From Pseudomonas ekonensis (GTDB lineage: Bacteria; Pseudomonadota; Gammaproteobacteria; Pseudomonadales; Pseudomonadaceae), in contig NZ_JAHSTS010000001.1 of NCBI RefSeq assembly GCF_019145435.1, positions 1,936,001 to 2,000,000 on the forward strand: a stretch of DNA of 64,000 nt. Reading direction: 5' to 3'. Positions 8,948-18,835 of the stretch are shown here, piece by piece. A program made the translations under genes and the position numbers. The first letter of the stretch is position 1. Each line of letters starts with the position of its first letter. The notes beneath the pieces are model-generated. The model did no database searches. It was given only the letters and a program-made list of their open reading frames with translations, and had not been told where the DNA came from.

Positions 8948-9895
8948 TCAGGCGAGGTTCTGCTCCGCCGACCAGTTTTCGTACCAGTGGCGGAACAGCG
9001 CGTACTGGTTTTCCGCGTAGCGGCGCTGGGCGTCGGTGAGCGCGTCGGTCTCGTTGAAGTGCAGGGTGTATGCCTTGTCGCCGTTGAGCACCATCAGGTG
9101 TTTGTAATACAGCACCAGGTCGGTGCCCTCGTCGAAGGACGACAGCACCGCCAGCGCCGACTCCAGCTCACGGGCCTGGCGGCGGGCCTTGGCGTCGCCC
9201 TTGGCCGCTTGCTTGCTCAGGGCCACCAGTTGCAGCACTTCGCGGGGCAGGGCGTTGCCGATGCCGGTGATGGCGCCGGTGGCGTTGCAGTTGACGAAGC
9301 CGTGCACCACCTGGGTGTCGACGCCGACCATGAGGGTCACGTCGTCATCCTTCGAGGTGATGTGTTCGGCGGCGTAGCGCAGGTCGGCGGCACCGCCGAA
9401 CTCCTTGAAGCCGATCAGGTTCGGGTGCTCGCGGCGCAGTTCGAAGAACAGGTCGGCGCGGGTGGCGAAGCCGTAGTAGGGGCTGTTGTAGATCACCGCC
9501 GGCAGGTTCGGCGCGGCGTTGAGGATGGCGGCGAAGTGGGCCTTCTGCGCGGTCGCCGAGGCGCCCCGGGACAGCACGCGGGGAATCACCATCAGGCCCT
9601 GGGCGCCGACTTTGGCGGCGTGGGCAGCGTGGGACACGGCTTCGCGGGTGTTCACCGCACCGGTGCCGACGATGGTCGGGATGCCGGCGGCCACCAGGCG
9701 CGCCACGCCTTCCTGACGCTCGGCTTCGGTCAGCAGCGGCCAGTCGCCCATGGAGCCGCAGTACACGACCGCGCTCATGCCGATGTCGATCAGCTCGCGC
9801 CCCTTGGCCACCAGCGCGTCGAAGTCCGGTTTGCGCTGCGGGGTGCACGGGGTCATCAGGGCGGGCATGCAGCCGGTGAAAATGTTGTCGCTCAT
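8948..9895 (-). CDS. 1-pyrroline-4-hydroxy-2-carboxylate deaminase (DapA-like superfamily)
   Basis: 315 aa with a DapA/NAL-type TIM barrel. The substrate-binding loop reads [12 protein letters not shown], the catalytic tyrosine is in VIYNSPYYG and the Schiff-base lysine is in LIGFKEFGG. In this pathway the enzyme deaminates and dehydrates pyrroline-4-hydroxy-2-carboxylate to alpha-ketoglutarate semialdehyde. The specific function is assigned from operon context; the superfamily membership is plain from sequence. It lies 68 bp upstream of the semialdehyde dehydrogenase and 54 bp downstream of the epimerase. Confidence 0.88.
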   Translation of the reverse strand: MSDNIFTGCMPALMTPCTPQRKPDFDALVAKGRELIDIGMSAVVYCGSMGDWPLLTEAERQEGVARLVAAGIPTIVGTGAVNTREAVSHAAHAAKVGAQGLMVIPRVLSRGASATAQKAHFAAILNAAPNLPAVIYNSPYYGFATRADLFFELRREHPNLIGFKEFGGAADLRYAAEHITSKDDDVTLMVGVDTQVVHGFVNCNATGAITGIGNALPREVLQLVALSKQAAKGDAKARRQARELESALAVLSSFDEGTDLVLYYKHLMVLNGDKAYTLHFNETDALTDAQRRYAENQYALFRHWYENWSAEQNLA

Positions 9896-9949
9896 GGTCG
9901 TTCTCCAGGGTTCAGTGATTCGGGTCGGGTTGAAAAGCGGCGCGGCGGC

Positions 9950-10876
9950 TCAGATGCCCCACGCGAACGGATCGTTTTCGTCGATCAGCAGGGTGCTGTC
10001 GGCGGTCATGTGGGCGCGGCCGGTGATGGCGGGGCGGATGCGTTCGCCTTCCCACTCGTAGCGGCCCTCGAAGCGGCTGCCGGTGACGCTCGCCTGCACC
10101 CAGCGCTGGCCGGGCTCGAGCTTGCCGTCGGCGGCCAGGCACGCCAGCTTGGCGCTGGTGCCGGTGCCGCAGGGCGAGCGGTCGTAGGCCTTGCCGGGGC
10201 ACATGACGAAGTTGCGGCTGTCGGCCTGGGCGTCGGCGGCGAACAGTTCGACATGGTCGATCAGCGCGCCGTCCTCGCCGTGGATGCCCTGGGCCTCGAG
10301 GGCCTTGAGCATCGCCCAGGTGAACTCGGTGAGGGCTTCGGCGTTGTCCAGGGTCAGCGTCTGCCCGTGCTCGGAGACGAGGAAGAACCAGTTGCCGCCC
10401 CAGGCGATGTCGCCGAAGAAACGGCCGTGGCCCGGCACGTCCACGGGCACCTGCTGGCGGTGGCGGTAGGCGGGCACGTTGTACAGGGTCACCGCGCCGT
10501 CCTCGTGCAGGAACGCGCTGACCGGGCCCACCGGCGTGTCGATCTTGTGCACGCCGGGCGCGATCAGGCCCAGGTGCTCAAGCGATGCGACCAGGCCGAT
10601 GGTGCCGTGGCCGCACATGCCCAGGTAACCGGCGTTGTTGAAGAAGATCACGCCGCAGGTGGCGTCCGGCGACACCGGTTCGCAGTACAGAGCGCCGACC
10701 AGCACGTCGTTGCCGCGGGGCTCCAGCAGGCAGGCGCGGCGCCATTGGTCGTGATGCTGGCGCAGGGCGTCGCGCTTTTCGGCCATGGTGCGGCCGGGCA
10801 GTTCGGGGAAGCCTTTCATCACCAGGCGCGTGGGTTCGCCGCCGGTGTGCGAATCGATGACGTGTACTCGTTTCAT
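9950..10876 (-). CDS. 4-hydroxyproline 2-epimerase
   Basis: 308 aa, the size of proline racemase-family epimerases. The start has the family hallmark [11 protein letters not shown]. The two catalytic cysteines are in [11 protein letters not shown] and [12 protein letters not shown] Cys/Cys pair marks 4-hydroxyproline epimerases and proline racemases, in contrast to the Thr-containing dehydratases. It converts trans-4-hydroxy-L-proline to cis-4-hydroxy-D-proline, the first catabolic step. It is the second gene of the operon, 22 nt after the permease stop. Confidence 0.93.
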   Translation of the reverse strand: MKRVHVIDSHTGGEPTRLVMKGFPELPGRTMAEKRDALRQHHDQWRRACLLEPRGNDVLVGALYCEPVSPDATCGVIFFNNAGYLGMCGHGTIGLVASLEHLGLIAPGVHKIDTPVGPVSAFLHEDGAVTLYNVPAYRHRQQVPVDVPGHGRFFGDIAWGGNWFFLVSEHGQTLTLDNAEALTEFTWAMLKALEAQGIHGEDGALIDHVELFAADAQADSRNFVMCPGKAYDRSPCGTGTSAKLACLAADGKLEPGQRWVQASVTGSRFEGRYEWEGERIRPAITGRAHMTADSTLLIDENDPFAWGI

Positions 10877-10898
10877 GGACGTGTCCCGTTGAGTGGTT

Positions 10899-12524
10899 TC
10901 AGTAGGCGGCGGCAGTGCGCGGCTTGGCGGTGGCGTGGTCGCAGGCGGCTTCGCTTTCGTCGTCCTCGGACTCCAGTTGCAGCAGGTGCGCCGGCACGCC
11001 GGTCGCCGCGCCCCAGTAGTAGATGCCGGTGGCGCAGGCGGCCACGACGAGGGTGTCGAACGGGTGGGCGAGCAGGCCCAGGCCGCCGAAGGTGCCGAGT
11101 TTCGACAGCACCAGGGTCACGGCGTAGAACGCGATCAGCCACGCCGAGGAGCGCACTTGCCGCGCCAGGCTCAGGTGGGCGGTGGGCACGAACCGGCCGC
11201 ACAGCAGGTACACGACGAACATCAGGATCTGCAGGCCGAGCAGCCAGGACACGGTGCTCCAGCCCGACCAGTAGACGATCAGCGCAGCGATGATGAACGA
11301 CACCGGTCCCAGCACGCCCATGCGCTTGACCCGGAACGGGCGCGGCAGGTCCGGCGCGTTGCGGCGCAGCGCCGCCACGGACACCGGCGCCACGGCATAG
11401 CTGAGCACCAGGGCGGCGGACACCACGTTGATCAGCGCTTCCCACGACGGGAACGGCAACGTCCAGAACACCGACAGGCCGAAGGTCAGCCACAGGGCCG
11501 GGCGCGGGATCCCGGACTGGGCGTCGATGCGGGTGAAGACCTTGAAGAAGGTGCCGGTCTGCGCCCAGCCGTAGATCACCCGAGGGGTGGCGTTCATGTA
11601 GATGTTGCCGCAGCCGCTGGGAGAAATCACCGCGTCGGCCACCACCAGATAGGCCAGCCAGCCCACGCCCAGCGCCAGGGCGATGTCGCGGTAGGGCAGG
11701 GCGAATGCCTTGGTCACGCCGGCCCAGCCGTTGGCGAGCATTTCGGTGGGCACGCCACCCAGGAACGCCACTTGCAGCAGCACGTAGATGGCCGTGGACA
11801 GCAGCACCGACAGGATCAGCGCGATCGGAATGGTGCGCTGCGGATTCTTCACCTCGCTGGCCACCGAAATGATCGGCGTCAGGCCGAGGTAGGCGAAGAT
11901 GATCCCGCCGGCGGACACCGCCATCTCCACGCCGGACAGGCCGAACGGCGCGAAGCCCTGGACCTGGAAGTTCTCTGGCTTGAAGAAGGTGAACAGCACG
12001 CCGATCACCAGCAGCGGCACGATGAACTTGAACACGCTCACCAGGTTGTTGGCCTTGGCGAAGGTCTTCACGCTGCGGTAGTTGAGCAGGAAGAACACGC
12101 AGAGCAGGCCGAACTGCACCAGCCAGCCCAGCAGCGTCGGGTCGCTGCTGCCGGTCTTGGTCAGGCCGGGGAACCAGGCCGCCGCGTATTGCCGCGACGC
12201 CACCACTTCGATCGCCACCAGGCTGGAGAAGGCGATCAGGGTGATGAAGCCCATCAGGTAGCCGAGCAGCGGCCCGTGGGAATACACCGGGTAACGCACC
12301 ACGCCGCCGGCCCGGGGCAGGGCCGCGCCGAGTTCGCAGTAGACGATGCCCAGCAGCAACACGGCGAACCCGCCCAGCAGCCAGGAGAAGATCCCCGCCG
12401 GCCCGGCGATGGCGGACACGTGGCTGGCCGCGAACAGCCAGCCCGAACCGAAGATCGCGCCGAGCCCGATGAAGGTGAGGTCGATCAATGAGAGTTGTTT
12501 CTTGAACTTGCCTTGGCCTGACAT
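10899..12524 (-). CDS. APC-family amino acid permease, probable hydroxyproline transporter
   Basis: 541 aa with about 12-14 hydrophobic segments in APC order. The first is [20 protein letters not shown], with the family GxGxIxGSG substrate-binding turn. The C-terminal tail (after [10 protein letters not shown]) is acidic and soluble. It is the first gene of the hydroxyproline operon, so import of hydroxyproline or a related imino acid is inferred from position. A weak AAGG lies upstream of the ATG. The divergent regulator begins 256 bp away. Confidence 0.88.
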   Translation of the reverse strand: MSGQGKFKKQLSLIDLTFIGLGAIFGSGWLFAASHVSAIAGPAGIFSWLLGGFAVLLLGIVYCELGAALPRAGGVVRYPVYSHGPLLGYLMGFITLIAFSSLVAIEVVASRQYAAAWFPGLTKTGSSDPTLLGWLVQFGLLCVFFLLNYRSVKTFAKANNLVSVFKFIVPLLVIGVLFTFFKPENFQVQGFAPFGLSGVEMAVSAGGIIFAYLGLTPIISVASEVKNPQRTIPIALILSVLLSTAIYVLLQVAFLGGVPTEMLANGWAGVTKAFALPYRDIALALGVGWLAYLVVADAVISPSGCGNIYMNATPRVIYGWAQTGTFFKVFTRIDAQSGIPRPALWLTFGLSVFWTLPFPSWEALINVVSAALVLSYAVAPVSVAALRRNAPDLPRPFRVKRMGVLGPVSFIIAALIVYWSGWSTVSWLLGLQILMFVVYLLCGRFVPTAHLSLARQVRSSAWLIAFYAVTLVLSKLGTFGGLGLLAHPFDTLVVAACATGIYYWGAATGVPAHLLQLESEDDESEAACDHATAKPRTAAAY

Positions 12525-12699
12525 GGCATCGCCTTCTTGTGAGTTATTGGATAGGCAGTCGTGACGTCATTGGAACGGCCAAACAATGAACCCATCGGCC
12601 GCGGCGCGATTGATGTTTTGCGCGGGCGCCGATGACGAAATCGGCACAGTCGAGATCCGGCGCGCGGGCCCTCGACACGCCGTCGGCGTTGCTGCACTC

Positions 12700-12744
12700 T
12701 GCACCCGGACTGCATGCACCCGGACCGCATGCACCCGGACCGCA
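12700..12744. repeat. Three tandem 15-bp repeats upstream of the PAS-AraC regulator
   Basis: The unit TGCACCCGGACYGCA occurs three times head to tail (12700-12714, 12715-12729, 12730-12744). The last ends 36 nt before the regulator start. Each junction makes a TGCATGCA palindrome. The repeats lie in the divergent promoter region and could be operator copies or a slippage-prone spacer. Confidence 0.8.
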
Positions 12745-12780
12745 TCGGGCCGGGCCATCCGGCGGAGGGAGAGACTCACC

Positions 12781-13551
12781 ATGCACAACGCATTCGCGAT
12801 CCTGTGCCAGGGCGAAGACGCGCACCGGCCCCGCACGCTCCAGGAGCTGCTGGCGGGGGTGGGGCTGCTGTTGCCGATGCTGGATGCGATCCCCAACGCG
12901 GCGATCTTCATCAAGGACGTCGAGGCGCGGTACGTCCTGGCCAACCGCACGCTGGTGCAGCGTTGCGGGTTGAAGGACCTGAAGCCGCTGTTGGGCAAGA
13001 CCAGCGCGCAGGTGTTTCCGGCGCAGCTGGGGCCGGGCTATACCGAGCAGGACCGGCGGGTGCTGGAGGAAGGTTTTGTGCTGGAGGATCAGCTTGAGCT
13101 GCACCTGTACGGCAGCCGCGAGCCGGGCTGGTGCCTGACCCACAAGCGGCCGCTGTACAACCGCGACGGCGAAATCATCGGGCTGGCGGGCATTTCCGTG
13201 GACCTGCAGTCCGCCAGCGAAACCCACCCGGCGTTCCAGCGGCTGGCGGCGGTGGACGAGCACATCCGCGCCCATTTCAACCGGCGGGTCACCCTGGGCG
13301 AACTGACCCGCATCGCCGGCATTTCAGTGGCGCAGCTGGAGCGCTACTGCAAGCGGGTGTTCCACCTGACGCCCCGGCAGATGATCCAGAAAGTGCGGCT
13401 TGAGCATGCGAACCGGCTGCTGCACACCGACCTGCCGATCACCGAGGTCGCGCTGCAATGCGGCTACACCGACCACAGCGCGTTCACCCGGCAGTTCAAG
13501 GCCTCGACCGGGTTCACGCCGCGCCAGTACCGGCAGGCGACCGCGCCGTGA
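12781..13551 (+). CDS. PAS-domain AraC-family regulator of the hydroxyproline operon
   Basis: 256 aa. Residues about 25-140 form a PAS-like domain (MLDAIPNAAIFIKDVEARYV, LANRTLVQRCGL, IIGLAGISVDLQS). Residues about 150-250 are a two-HTH AraC domain (VTLGELTRIAGISVAQLERY, ITEVALQCGYTDHSAFTRQF). Start at 12781 is supported by the GGAGGGAGAG ribosome-binding site; the open frame to 12586 reads through the 15-bp repeats and is not coding-like. It is divergent from the permease-led operon, so it is the natural local activator. The PAS domain may bind the inducer, which is inference. Confidence 0.9.
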   Translation: MHNAFAILCQGEDAHRPRTLQELLAGVGLLLPMLDAIPNAAIFIKDVEARYVLANRTLVQRCGLKDLKPLLGKTSAQVFPAQLGPGYTEQDRRVLEEGFVLEDQLELHLYGSREPGWCLTHKRPLYNRDGEIIGLAGISVDLQSASETHPAFQRLAAVDEHIRAHFNRRVTLGELTRIAGISVAQLERYCKRVFHLTPRQMIQKVRLEHANRLLHTDLPITEVALQCGYTDHSAFTRQFKASTGFTPRQYRQATAP

Positions 13552-13629
13552 GGGGCGCAACAGTGCGTTTTCGCCAAGGCCTGCTAGCGTTGAAGCTTCA
13601 TCGCCAATCAGCCGACAGGAACGGATGCC

Positions 13630-15294
13630 ATGAGCCAGCGAACAACCTTGTGTCTTGTGAACGTGAGCGGGCAGGACATCGCGGCCATGCAGGTCAGCGG
13701 CGCCAGCGGCTTCGAAAAGGGCAACGATCCCTCGGGGTTCATCCACGGCCCGTTGGCCAACCAGGATTCGGCCACAGGCTACGTCGAGCTGATTGCCGCC
13801 CCGGCGAACTTCACCGTCGGGCTGACCTTCGCCGACGGCACCACCCTGAGCTTCACGGACGACCAGCAAAGCGCGAAGTCCAGGCACATCGGCGTGATCC
13901 CCCATACCGGCACGGCGCAGGGGCTGGAGGTGTGGCGCAGCACCGGAGGCGATGTGGGCAACAGTTCCCACGGCACCAACGGCCTCTATATCCGGACGGT
14001 GGCGGTGCCCGACCATTCCGGCTGGATGGGCGCGCTGCAGACGCGCAAGCCCGGCATCCTGCTCAACGACGTGACGATGCCCGGCAGCCACGACGCGGGC
14101 ATGTACGTGACCCACGACTATCCGTTGGGGGGCGGCGGCGACTGGGCCAAGACCCAGAGCCTGACCACCCTGCAGCAGCTTCAGGCCGGTTCGCGCTATT
14201 TCGATCTGCGGATCTGCTGGCGCGACGGCCACCTGTCGACCTATCACGGCGAAACCGGCTACGGCGCCTACGGGGCGCTACTGAGCGACATCCTCTCGGA
14301 TGTGCAGACCTTTCTCGCCGGCCCCAAAGGCAACGAGGAAGTGGTCATCCTCAAGTTCTCCCACACCTACACGGATACGATCGGCAGCATCATCGACGTG
14401 GTGAAGACCCAGTCGATGCGCCTGATGCTCCCGAAACAGGGCTCGGGAACCAATCTCGCGCAGACGCCGTTGAGCATGATGAAAGGCAAGATCGTCATGG
14501 TGTTCGGCAGCGAGTTCGAGGGGGAGTGGGATCAGGCGCAGGGGATCTGGCCGTACTTCGACACGGCGGAAAACCCATCGTCGGTCATCGGCCGGGATCT
14601 GACGGTCTATGACCACTACGCCGACCAGACCGATTACCCGACCATGGCCGGTGACCAGACGACCAAGCTCGGCAAGTACGGCGGCTGGGGCGACAGCTAT
14701 CTGTTCCTGCTGTCGTGGACGTTGACCGGCGGCACGCAGGTGCGCGACATCGAAGTGCTGGCCGGCATGGCCAACCCGTGGTTGCCGCAGGTGCTGGCCG
14801 ACAAGACCGTCAGGCAAGGCCGGCGCCCGAACATCGTTTACCTCGACTTCATCGACCCTTGGCTGTGCGGCGTGATCATCGGGCTGAACGAGCAGGTGCT
14901 GATCCGTCGCTACAACTATGCGTCGGCAGGCGGCATCGGCGATTGCCTGGGGATGTGCCCGCCCTCGGGGGGCTGGCAGTTTCCCGTTCCGCTGTTCTAC
15001 GCGCCGACGGTGGCCGCTGCCGGCAATGTGCCGGTCTACCAGTACCGGGCGCAGGATCCCGAGCGTTACTGCTACACCCTGGACAGCGATTTCCCGTTCG
15101 GCACCCGCGAGCAGGCGCCGTTCTTCGGGCTCGTCGCCGGGCAGCCGGGCAGTGCGCCGCTGTACCAGTACATCAAGCCGTTCACCGACAAGCACGGCAA
15201 GCCGCAGACCGCCTATGGCTACGGCCTGACGACGACACCCCCGGCCGGCTGGAGCAACAGCGGCGTGGCGTTCGACGTATTGCCGTATCGTTGA
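13630..15294 (+). CDS. Phosphatidylinositol-specific phospholipase C X-domain-like protein
   Basis: 554 aa. The PI-PLC X-like core runs from about residue 140 to 420: first catalytic histidine in TMPGSHDAGMY, SRYFDLRICW, and second histidine in LSTYHGETGYG. Before it is a roughly 130-residue beta-rich domain; after it (about 460-554) comes a module with aromatic 'VYQYRA...YCYTL' repeats resembling DUF5648-type domains. There is no signal peptide at the N terminus (MSQRTTLCLVNVSGQD), which is odd for a lipase of this type; it may use another export route or act inside the cell. It appears to be a single-gene unit. The domain call is firm; the substrate is unknown. Confidence 0.8.
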   Translation: MSQRTTLCLVNVSGQDIAAMQVSGASGFEKGNDPSGFIHGPLANQDSATGYVELIAAPANFTVGLTFADGTTLSFTDDQQSAKSRHIGVIPHTGTAQGLEVWRSTGGDVGNSSHGTNGLYIRTVAVPDHSGWMGALQTRKPGILLNDVTMPGSHDAGMYVTHDYPLGGGGDWAKTQSLTTLQQLQAGSRYFDLRICWRDGHLSTYHGETGYGAYGALLSDILSDVQTFLAGPKGNEEVVILKFSHTYTDTIGSIIDVVKTQSMRLMLPKQGSGTNLAQTPLSMMKGKIVMVFGSEFEGEWDQAQGIWPYFDTAENPSSVIGRDLTVYDHYADQTDYPTMAGDQTTKLGKYGGWGDSYLFLLSWTLTGGTQVRDIEVLAGMANPWLPQVLADKTVRQGRRPNIVYLDFIDPWLCGVIIGLNEQVLIRRYNYASAGGIGDCLGMCPPSGGWQFPVPLFYAPTVAAAGNVPVYQYRAQDPERYCYTLDSDFPFGTREQAPFFGLVAGQPGSAPLYQYIKPFTDKHGKPQTAYGYGLTTTPPAGWSNSGVAFDVLPYR

Positions 15295-15409
15295 GGCGCT
15301 TCGGCGGGGGCGGTGAGCGGGTGGCCTGCTGGGTGTTGGCGGGGTCGGCAACGGCGGGCATCTGGCTTACACTGGCCGCCGTTTTTCCTTCCACCGACAA
15401 GAGATAGCC

Positions 15410-15790
15410 ATGGCCAACGCGGACATCACCTTCATCCCCGATCCCGATGCGGACTCCATTTCCTCCGACGTCGCCGGCTTCGGCGGCCTGCTGGTCTCCA
15501 CCCAGATCCCGACCCGCGCCGACGGCAGCCTGGAACTGGGCGACATCACCCTGCAAAGCGAATGCACCCTGCAAGCGCTGAAAGTGGCGCTGGAAAAGGC
15601 CGGCAGCTCGATGGGCCGGGTGCTGCACCTGACCATCTACCTCACCGACATGGCCGACCGCGCGGCGTTCAACGAAGTCTACAAACGCTTCTTCGCCAAA
15701 CCGTGGCCGGTGCGCGCCGCCGTCGGCGTGGCCTCCCTGGCCGTGGACGGCATGCGCGTGGAAGTCACCGCCATGGCCGCGAAGGCCTGA
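15410..15790 (+). CDS. RidA family protein (enamine/imine deaminase-like)
   Basis: 126 aa, the standard RidA/YjgF length. It shows GGLLVSTQIP, QALKVALEKAGSSM, LTIYLTDMADRAAFNEVY and the conserved arginine before the VGVASL strand (PVRAAVGVASLAVDG), which in active RidA proteins binds the substrate carboxylate. RidA proteins hydrolyse reactive enamines and imines from PLP enzymes. The start is ATG at 15410. It stands alone between the PI-PLC gene and a REP array. Confidence 0.88.
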   Translation: MANADITFIPDPDADSISSDVAGFGGLLVSTQIPTRADGSLELGDITLQSECTLQALKVALEKAGSSMGRVLHLTIYLTDMADRAAFNEVYKRFFAKPWPVRAAVGVASLAVDGMRVEVTAMAAKA

Positions 15791-16080
15791 CCCATCGCCA
15801 GCAGGCTGGCTCCCACGGTGGATCCCGGGTGCCCACCAGATCCCTGCCCACCACAAAACCCTGTAGGAGCTTGCCTGCAAGCGATGAGGCCAGCACTGCC
15901 GGCATCTGTGGTGCCTGACCCACCGCCATCGCCAGCAGGCTGGCTCCCACAGTGGATCCCGGGTGCTCACAAGGTTCCAGCCCAGCACAAAACCTGTGGG
16001 AGCTGCGGTGCGACGATTCGACTTGCCAGCGATGAGGCCATCCCTACCGGCATCTCTGTTGCCTGACCCACCGCCATCGG
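15791..16080. repeat. REP array with 133-bp period
   Basis: The array alternates palindromic modules GCCAGCAGGCTGGC and GCTTGCCTGCAAGC, embedded in a longer unit that recurs at 133 bp (15863 and 15996). One module at 15993-16036 is a variant with an inserted GCGGTGCGACGATTCGAC. It fills the whole gap between ridA-like and rlhA genes. The same unit occurs at 20.8 and 53.8 kb. Confidence 0.9.
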
Positions 16081-16156
16081 GCAGCGCACGCGTGCCGCCC
16101 GGCCGATTCGCAGCTACAATGCGCGCCTCAACCGTGTCAGCCTGATTAAAAAAACT

Positions 16157-18145
16157 ATGTCCTTGCCCAAGCATCACCTGGAACTGCTCAGCCCTGCCCG
16201 CGATGTGGCCATCGCCCGCGAGGCCATCCTGCACGGCGCCGATGCCGTCTACATCGGCGGCCCGAGCTTCGGTGCGCGCCACAACGCCTGCAACGAGGTG
16301 AGCGAGATCGCTGAGCTGGTGAAGTTCGCCCGCCGCTACCACGCGCGGATCTTCACCACCCTCAACACCATCCTGCACGACAACGAGCTGGAGCCGGCGC
16401 GCAAGCTGATCCACCAGTTGTACGACGCCGGCGTCGATGCGCTGATCGTCCAGGACCTGGGGGTGATGGAACTGGACATTCCGCCGATCGAGCTGCACGC
16501 CAGCACCCAGACCGACATCCGCACCCTGGCGCGGGCCAGGTTCCTCGATCAGGCCGGCTTCTCCCAACTGGTGCTGGCCCGTGAACTGAACCTCAAGGAA
16601 ATCCGCGCCATCGCCGACGAGACCGACGCGGCCATCGAGTTCTTCATCCACGGCGCGCTGTGCGTGGCGTTCTCCGGGCAGTGCAACATCTCCCACGCGC
16701 AGACCGGCCGCAGCGCCAACCGCGGCGATTGCTCCCAGGCCTGCCGCCTGCCGTACACCCTCAAGGACGAGAAGGGCGGCGTGATCGCCTACGAAAAGCA
16801 CCTGCTGTCCATGAAGGACAACAACCAGAGCGCCAACATCCGCGCCCTGGTCGAGGCCGGCGTGCGTTCGTTCAAGATCGAAGGGCGCTACAAGGACATG
16901 GGCTACGTGAAGAACATCACCGCCTATTACCGCCAGCGCCTGGACGCCGTGCTCGAAGACCGCCCGGACCTGGCCCGCGCCTCCAGCGGCCGCACCGCGC
17001 ACTTCTTCGTGCCGGATCCGGAAAAGACCTTCCACCGCGGCAGCACCGACTACTTCGTCAGCGAGCGCAAGATCGACATCGGCGCGTTCGACTCGCCGAC
17101 CTTCACCGGGTTGGCGGTGGGCACCGTGGAGAAAGTCGGCAAGCGTGACCTGCAAGTGGTCACCCACGAGCCGCTGTCCAACGGCGACGGCCTCAACGTG
17201 CTGATCAAGCGCGAAGTGGTGGGCTTTCGCGCCAACATCGCCGAGCCAAAAGGCGAGTTCGACGAAGACGGCGAGAAGCGCTACCGCTACCGCGTCGAGC
17301 CCAACGAAATGCCCGAAGGCATGTACAAGCTGCGGCCGAACCATCCGCTCAACCGCAACCTCGACCACAACTGGCAGCAGGCCTTGCTCAAGACCTCCGC
17401 CGAGCGCCGGGTCGGCGTGTCGTGGGCGGCGCGCCTGCGCGAGGAGCGTCTGGAACTGACCGTCACCAGCGAGGAGGGCGTCAGCGCCAGCGTGGCCCTG
17501 GACGGCCCGTTCGGCCTGGCCAACAAGCCGGAGCAGGCGCTGGAGCAACTGCACGACCTGCTCGGCCAACTGGGCACCACCCAGTACCACGCCACCGCCG
17601 TCGAGCTGGACGCGCCGCAGGCGTTCTTCATCCCGAACTCGCAGCTCAAGGCCCTGCGCCGCGAAGTGATCGACGCGCTGACCGAGGCGCGGATCGCCGC
17701 CCATCCGCGTGGCGGGCGCAAGGCCGAAACCACGCCGCCGCCGGTGTACCCGGAGTCGCACCTGTCGTTCCTGGCCAACGTCTACAACCAGAAGGCCCGC
17801 GACTTCTACCACCGCCATGGGGTCAAGCTGATCGATGCGGCCTACGAGGCCCACGAAGAGCCGGGCGAAGTGCCGGTGATGATCACCAAGCACTGCCTGC
17901 GGTTCTCCTTCAACCTGTGCCCGAAACAGGCCAAGGGCGTGACCGGCGTGCGCACCAAGGTGGCGCCGATGCAACTGATCCACGGCGATGAGGTGCTGAC
18001 CCTCAAGTTCGACTGCAAGCCGTGCGAGATGCACGTGATCGGCAAGATGAAAGGCCACATCCTCGACCTGCCGCAGCCGGGCAGCGTGGTCGGCCACATC
18101 AGCCCCGAAGACCTGCTCAAGACCATCCCCCGCGCCCCGCACTGA
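16157..18145 (+). CDS. rlhA: 23S rRNA 5-hydroxycytidine C2501 synthase RlhA (peptidase U32 family)
   Basis: 662 aa, against 653 in E. coli RlhA (YdcP), and nearly identical over long stretches (MHGADAVYIGG-like LHGADAVYIGGPSFGARHN, LHASTQTDIRTLARA, CVAFSGQCNISHAQTGRSAN). The cysteine cluster CVAFSGQC...GDCSQAC and the C-terminal KHCLRFSFNLC and FDCKPCEMHV are kept; these are expected to hold an Fe-S cluster. RlhA hydroxylates C2501 of 23S rRNA using prephenate-dependent chemistry. The ribosome-binding site is poor (TAAAAAAACT before ATG), so the start rests on the match to the family N terminus. Confidence 0.92.
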   Translation: MSLPKHHLELLSPARDVAIAREAILHGADAVYIGGPSFGARHNACNEVSEIAELVKFARRYHARIFTTLNTILHDNELEPARKLIHQLYDAGVDALIVQDLGVMELDIPPIELHASTQTDIRTLARARFLDQAGFSQLVLARELNLKEIRAIADETDAAIEFFIHGALCVAFSGQCNISHAQTGRSANRGDCSQACRLPYTLKDEKGGVIAYEKHLLSMKDNNQSANIRALVEAGVRSFKIEGRYKDMGYVKNITAYYRQRLDAVLEDRPDLARASSGRTAHFFVPDPEKTFHRGSTDYFVSERKIDIGAFDSPTFTGLAVGTVEKVGKRDLQVVTHEPLSNGDGLNVLIKREVVGFRANIAEPKGEFDEDGEKRYRYRVEPNEMPEGMYKLRPNHPLNRNLDHNWQQALLKTSAERRVGVSWAARLREERLELTVTSEEGVSASVALDGPFGLANKPEQALEQLHDLLGQLGTTQYHATAVELDAPQAFFIPNSQLKALRREVIDALTEARIAAHPRGGRKAETTPPPVYPESHLSFLANVYNQKARDFYHRHGVKLIDAAYEAHEEPGEVPVMITKHCLRFSFNLCPKQAKGVTGVRTKVAPMQLIHGDEVLTLKFDCKPCEMHVIGKMKGHILDLPQPGSVVGHISPEDLLKTIPRAPH

Positions 18146-18190
18146 CCGGGCGCCGCGCCGGCTGCTTTCGGGCAAGGCCGGCTGAGGGCC

Positions 18191-18835
18191 TCAATGGCCG
18201 GCGACGTCCTCCACGGCGTCGTCGGTTGTCGGGCCGTCCCACATCAATCGCGGGTCGAAGCTCATCGCCGAGAGCATGGTGAACACCACCACCAGCCCGA
18301 AGAACAGGATGCCGGGCCGCGGCTCGATGTCCCCCAGGGCCTGGAACTTCACCAGCGCCGCCACCAGCGCCACCACCAGCACATCGAGCATCGACCAATA
18401 GCCGATCAGTTCGACGAAGCGGTACAGCTTCGAACGCTCCCGCCGCGCGCCGGCGCTGTTGCGCTGCACGCTGACCAGCAGCAGCGACAGGGCGACGAAC
18501 TTGATCCCCGGCACCGCGATGCTGGCGATGAAGATGATCAGGGCGATGTCCCAGGCGCCGTGCTCCCAGAACTCGATGACCCCGCTCATGATCGTGCTGT
18601 CGGCGCCGTTGCCCAGCAGGGTGGTGTTCATCACCGGCAGCAGGTTGGCCGGCACGTAGAAGGCCAGGGCCGCGAACAGGTACGCCCAGGTGCGCGCCAG
18701 CGAGTTGGTCTTGCGCCGGTGCAGCGGGGCGTCGCAGCGCGGGCAGGTGTGCGGTTCGCCGGTCATGTCGCAGGCCAGGCCGCAGCTGTGGCACAGGCAC
18801 AGGTTGAGTTCGGCGGCGGTCGGCGGTCGGTTCAT
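18191..18835 (-). CDS. Paraquat-inducible protein A-like membrane protein (second half)
   Basis: 214 aa. An N-terminal zinc ribbon (CHSCGLAC, CPRCDAPL) is followed by four membrane helices in PqiA order (YLFAALAFYVPANLLPVM, IALIIFIASIAVPGIKFVAL, YWSMLDVLVVALVAALVKF, ILFFGLVVVFTMLSAM). Full PqiA proteins contain two such modules; here they are two genes overlapping by ATGA. PqiA proteins are inner-membrane partners of MCE-domain PqiB tunnels in lipid transport between membranes. No pqiB follows: the next gene is convergent rlhA. Confidence 0.87.
   Translation of the reverse strand: MNRPPTAAELNLCLCHSCGLACDMTGEPHTCPRCDAPLHRRKTNSLARTWAYLFAALAFYVPANLLPVMNTTLLGNGADSTIMSGVIEFWEHGAWDIALIIFIASIAVPGIKFVALSLLLVSVQRNSAGARRERSKLYRFVELIGYWSMLDVLVVALVAALVKFQALGDIEPRPGILFFGLVVVFTMLSAMSFDPRLMWDGPTTDDAVEDVAGH

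Noticed and set aside
8930..11293. 787-codon plus-strand frame across the hydroxyproline genes
   Set aside because: It crosses three recognised minus-strand genes and shows only shadow composition.
13458..14612. 384-codon plus-strand frame overlapping the PI-PLC-like gene
   Set aside because: Shadow in a second frame with Arg/Gly/His-rich composition; the PI-PLC frame contains the catalytic motifs.
15791..16080. CRISPR array, because of evenly spaced palindromic repeats
   Set aside because: The spacers are also repeated, the period is 133 bp and no cas genes are present; these are REP elements. The same holds for the arrays at 20.8 and 53.8 kb.
15182..18175. 997-codon open frame on the minus strand opposite rlhA
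   Set aside because: It is a GC-driven shadow: the plus-strand frame encodes a near-complete RlhA match, while the minus frame has no recognisable protein and crosses a REP array.
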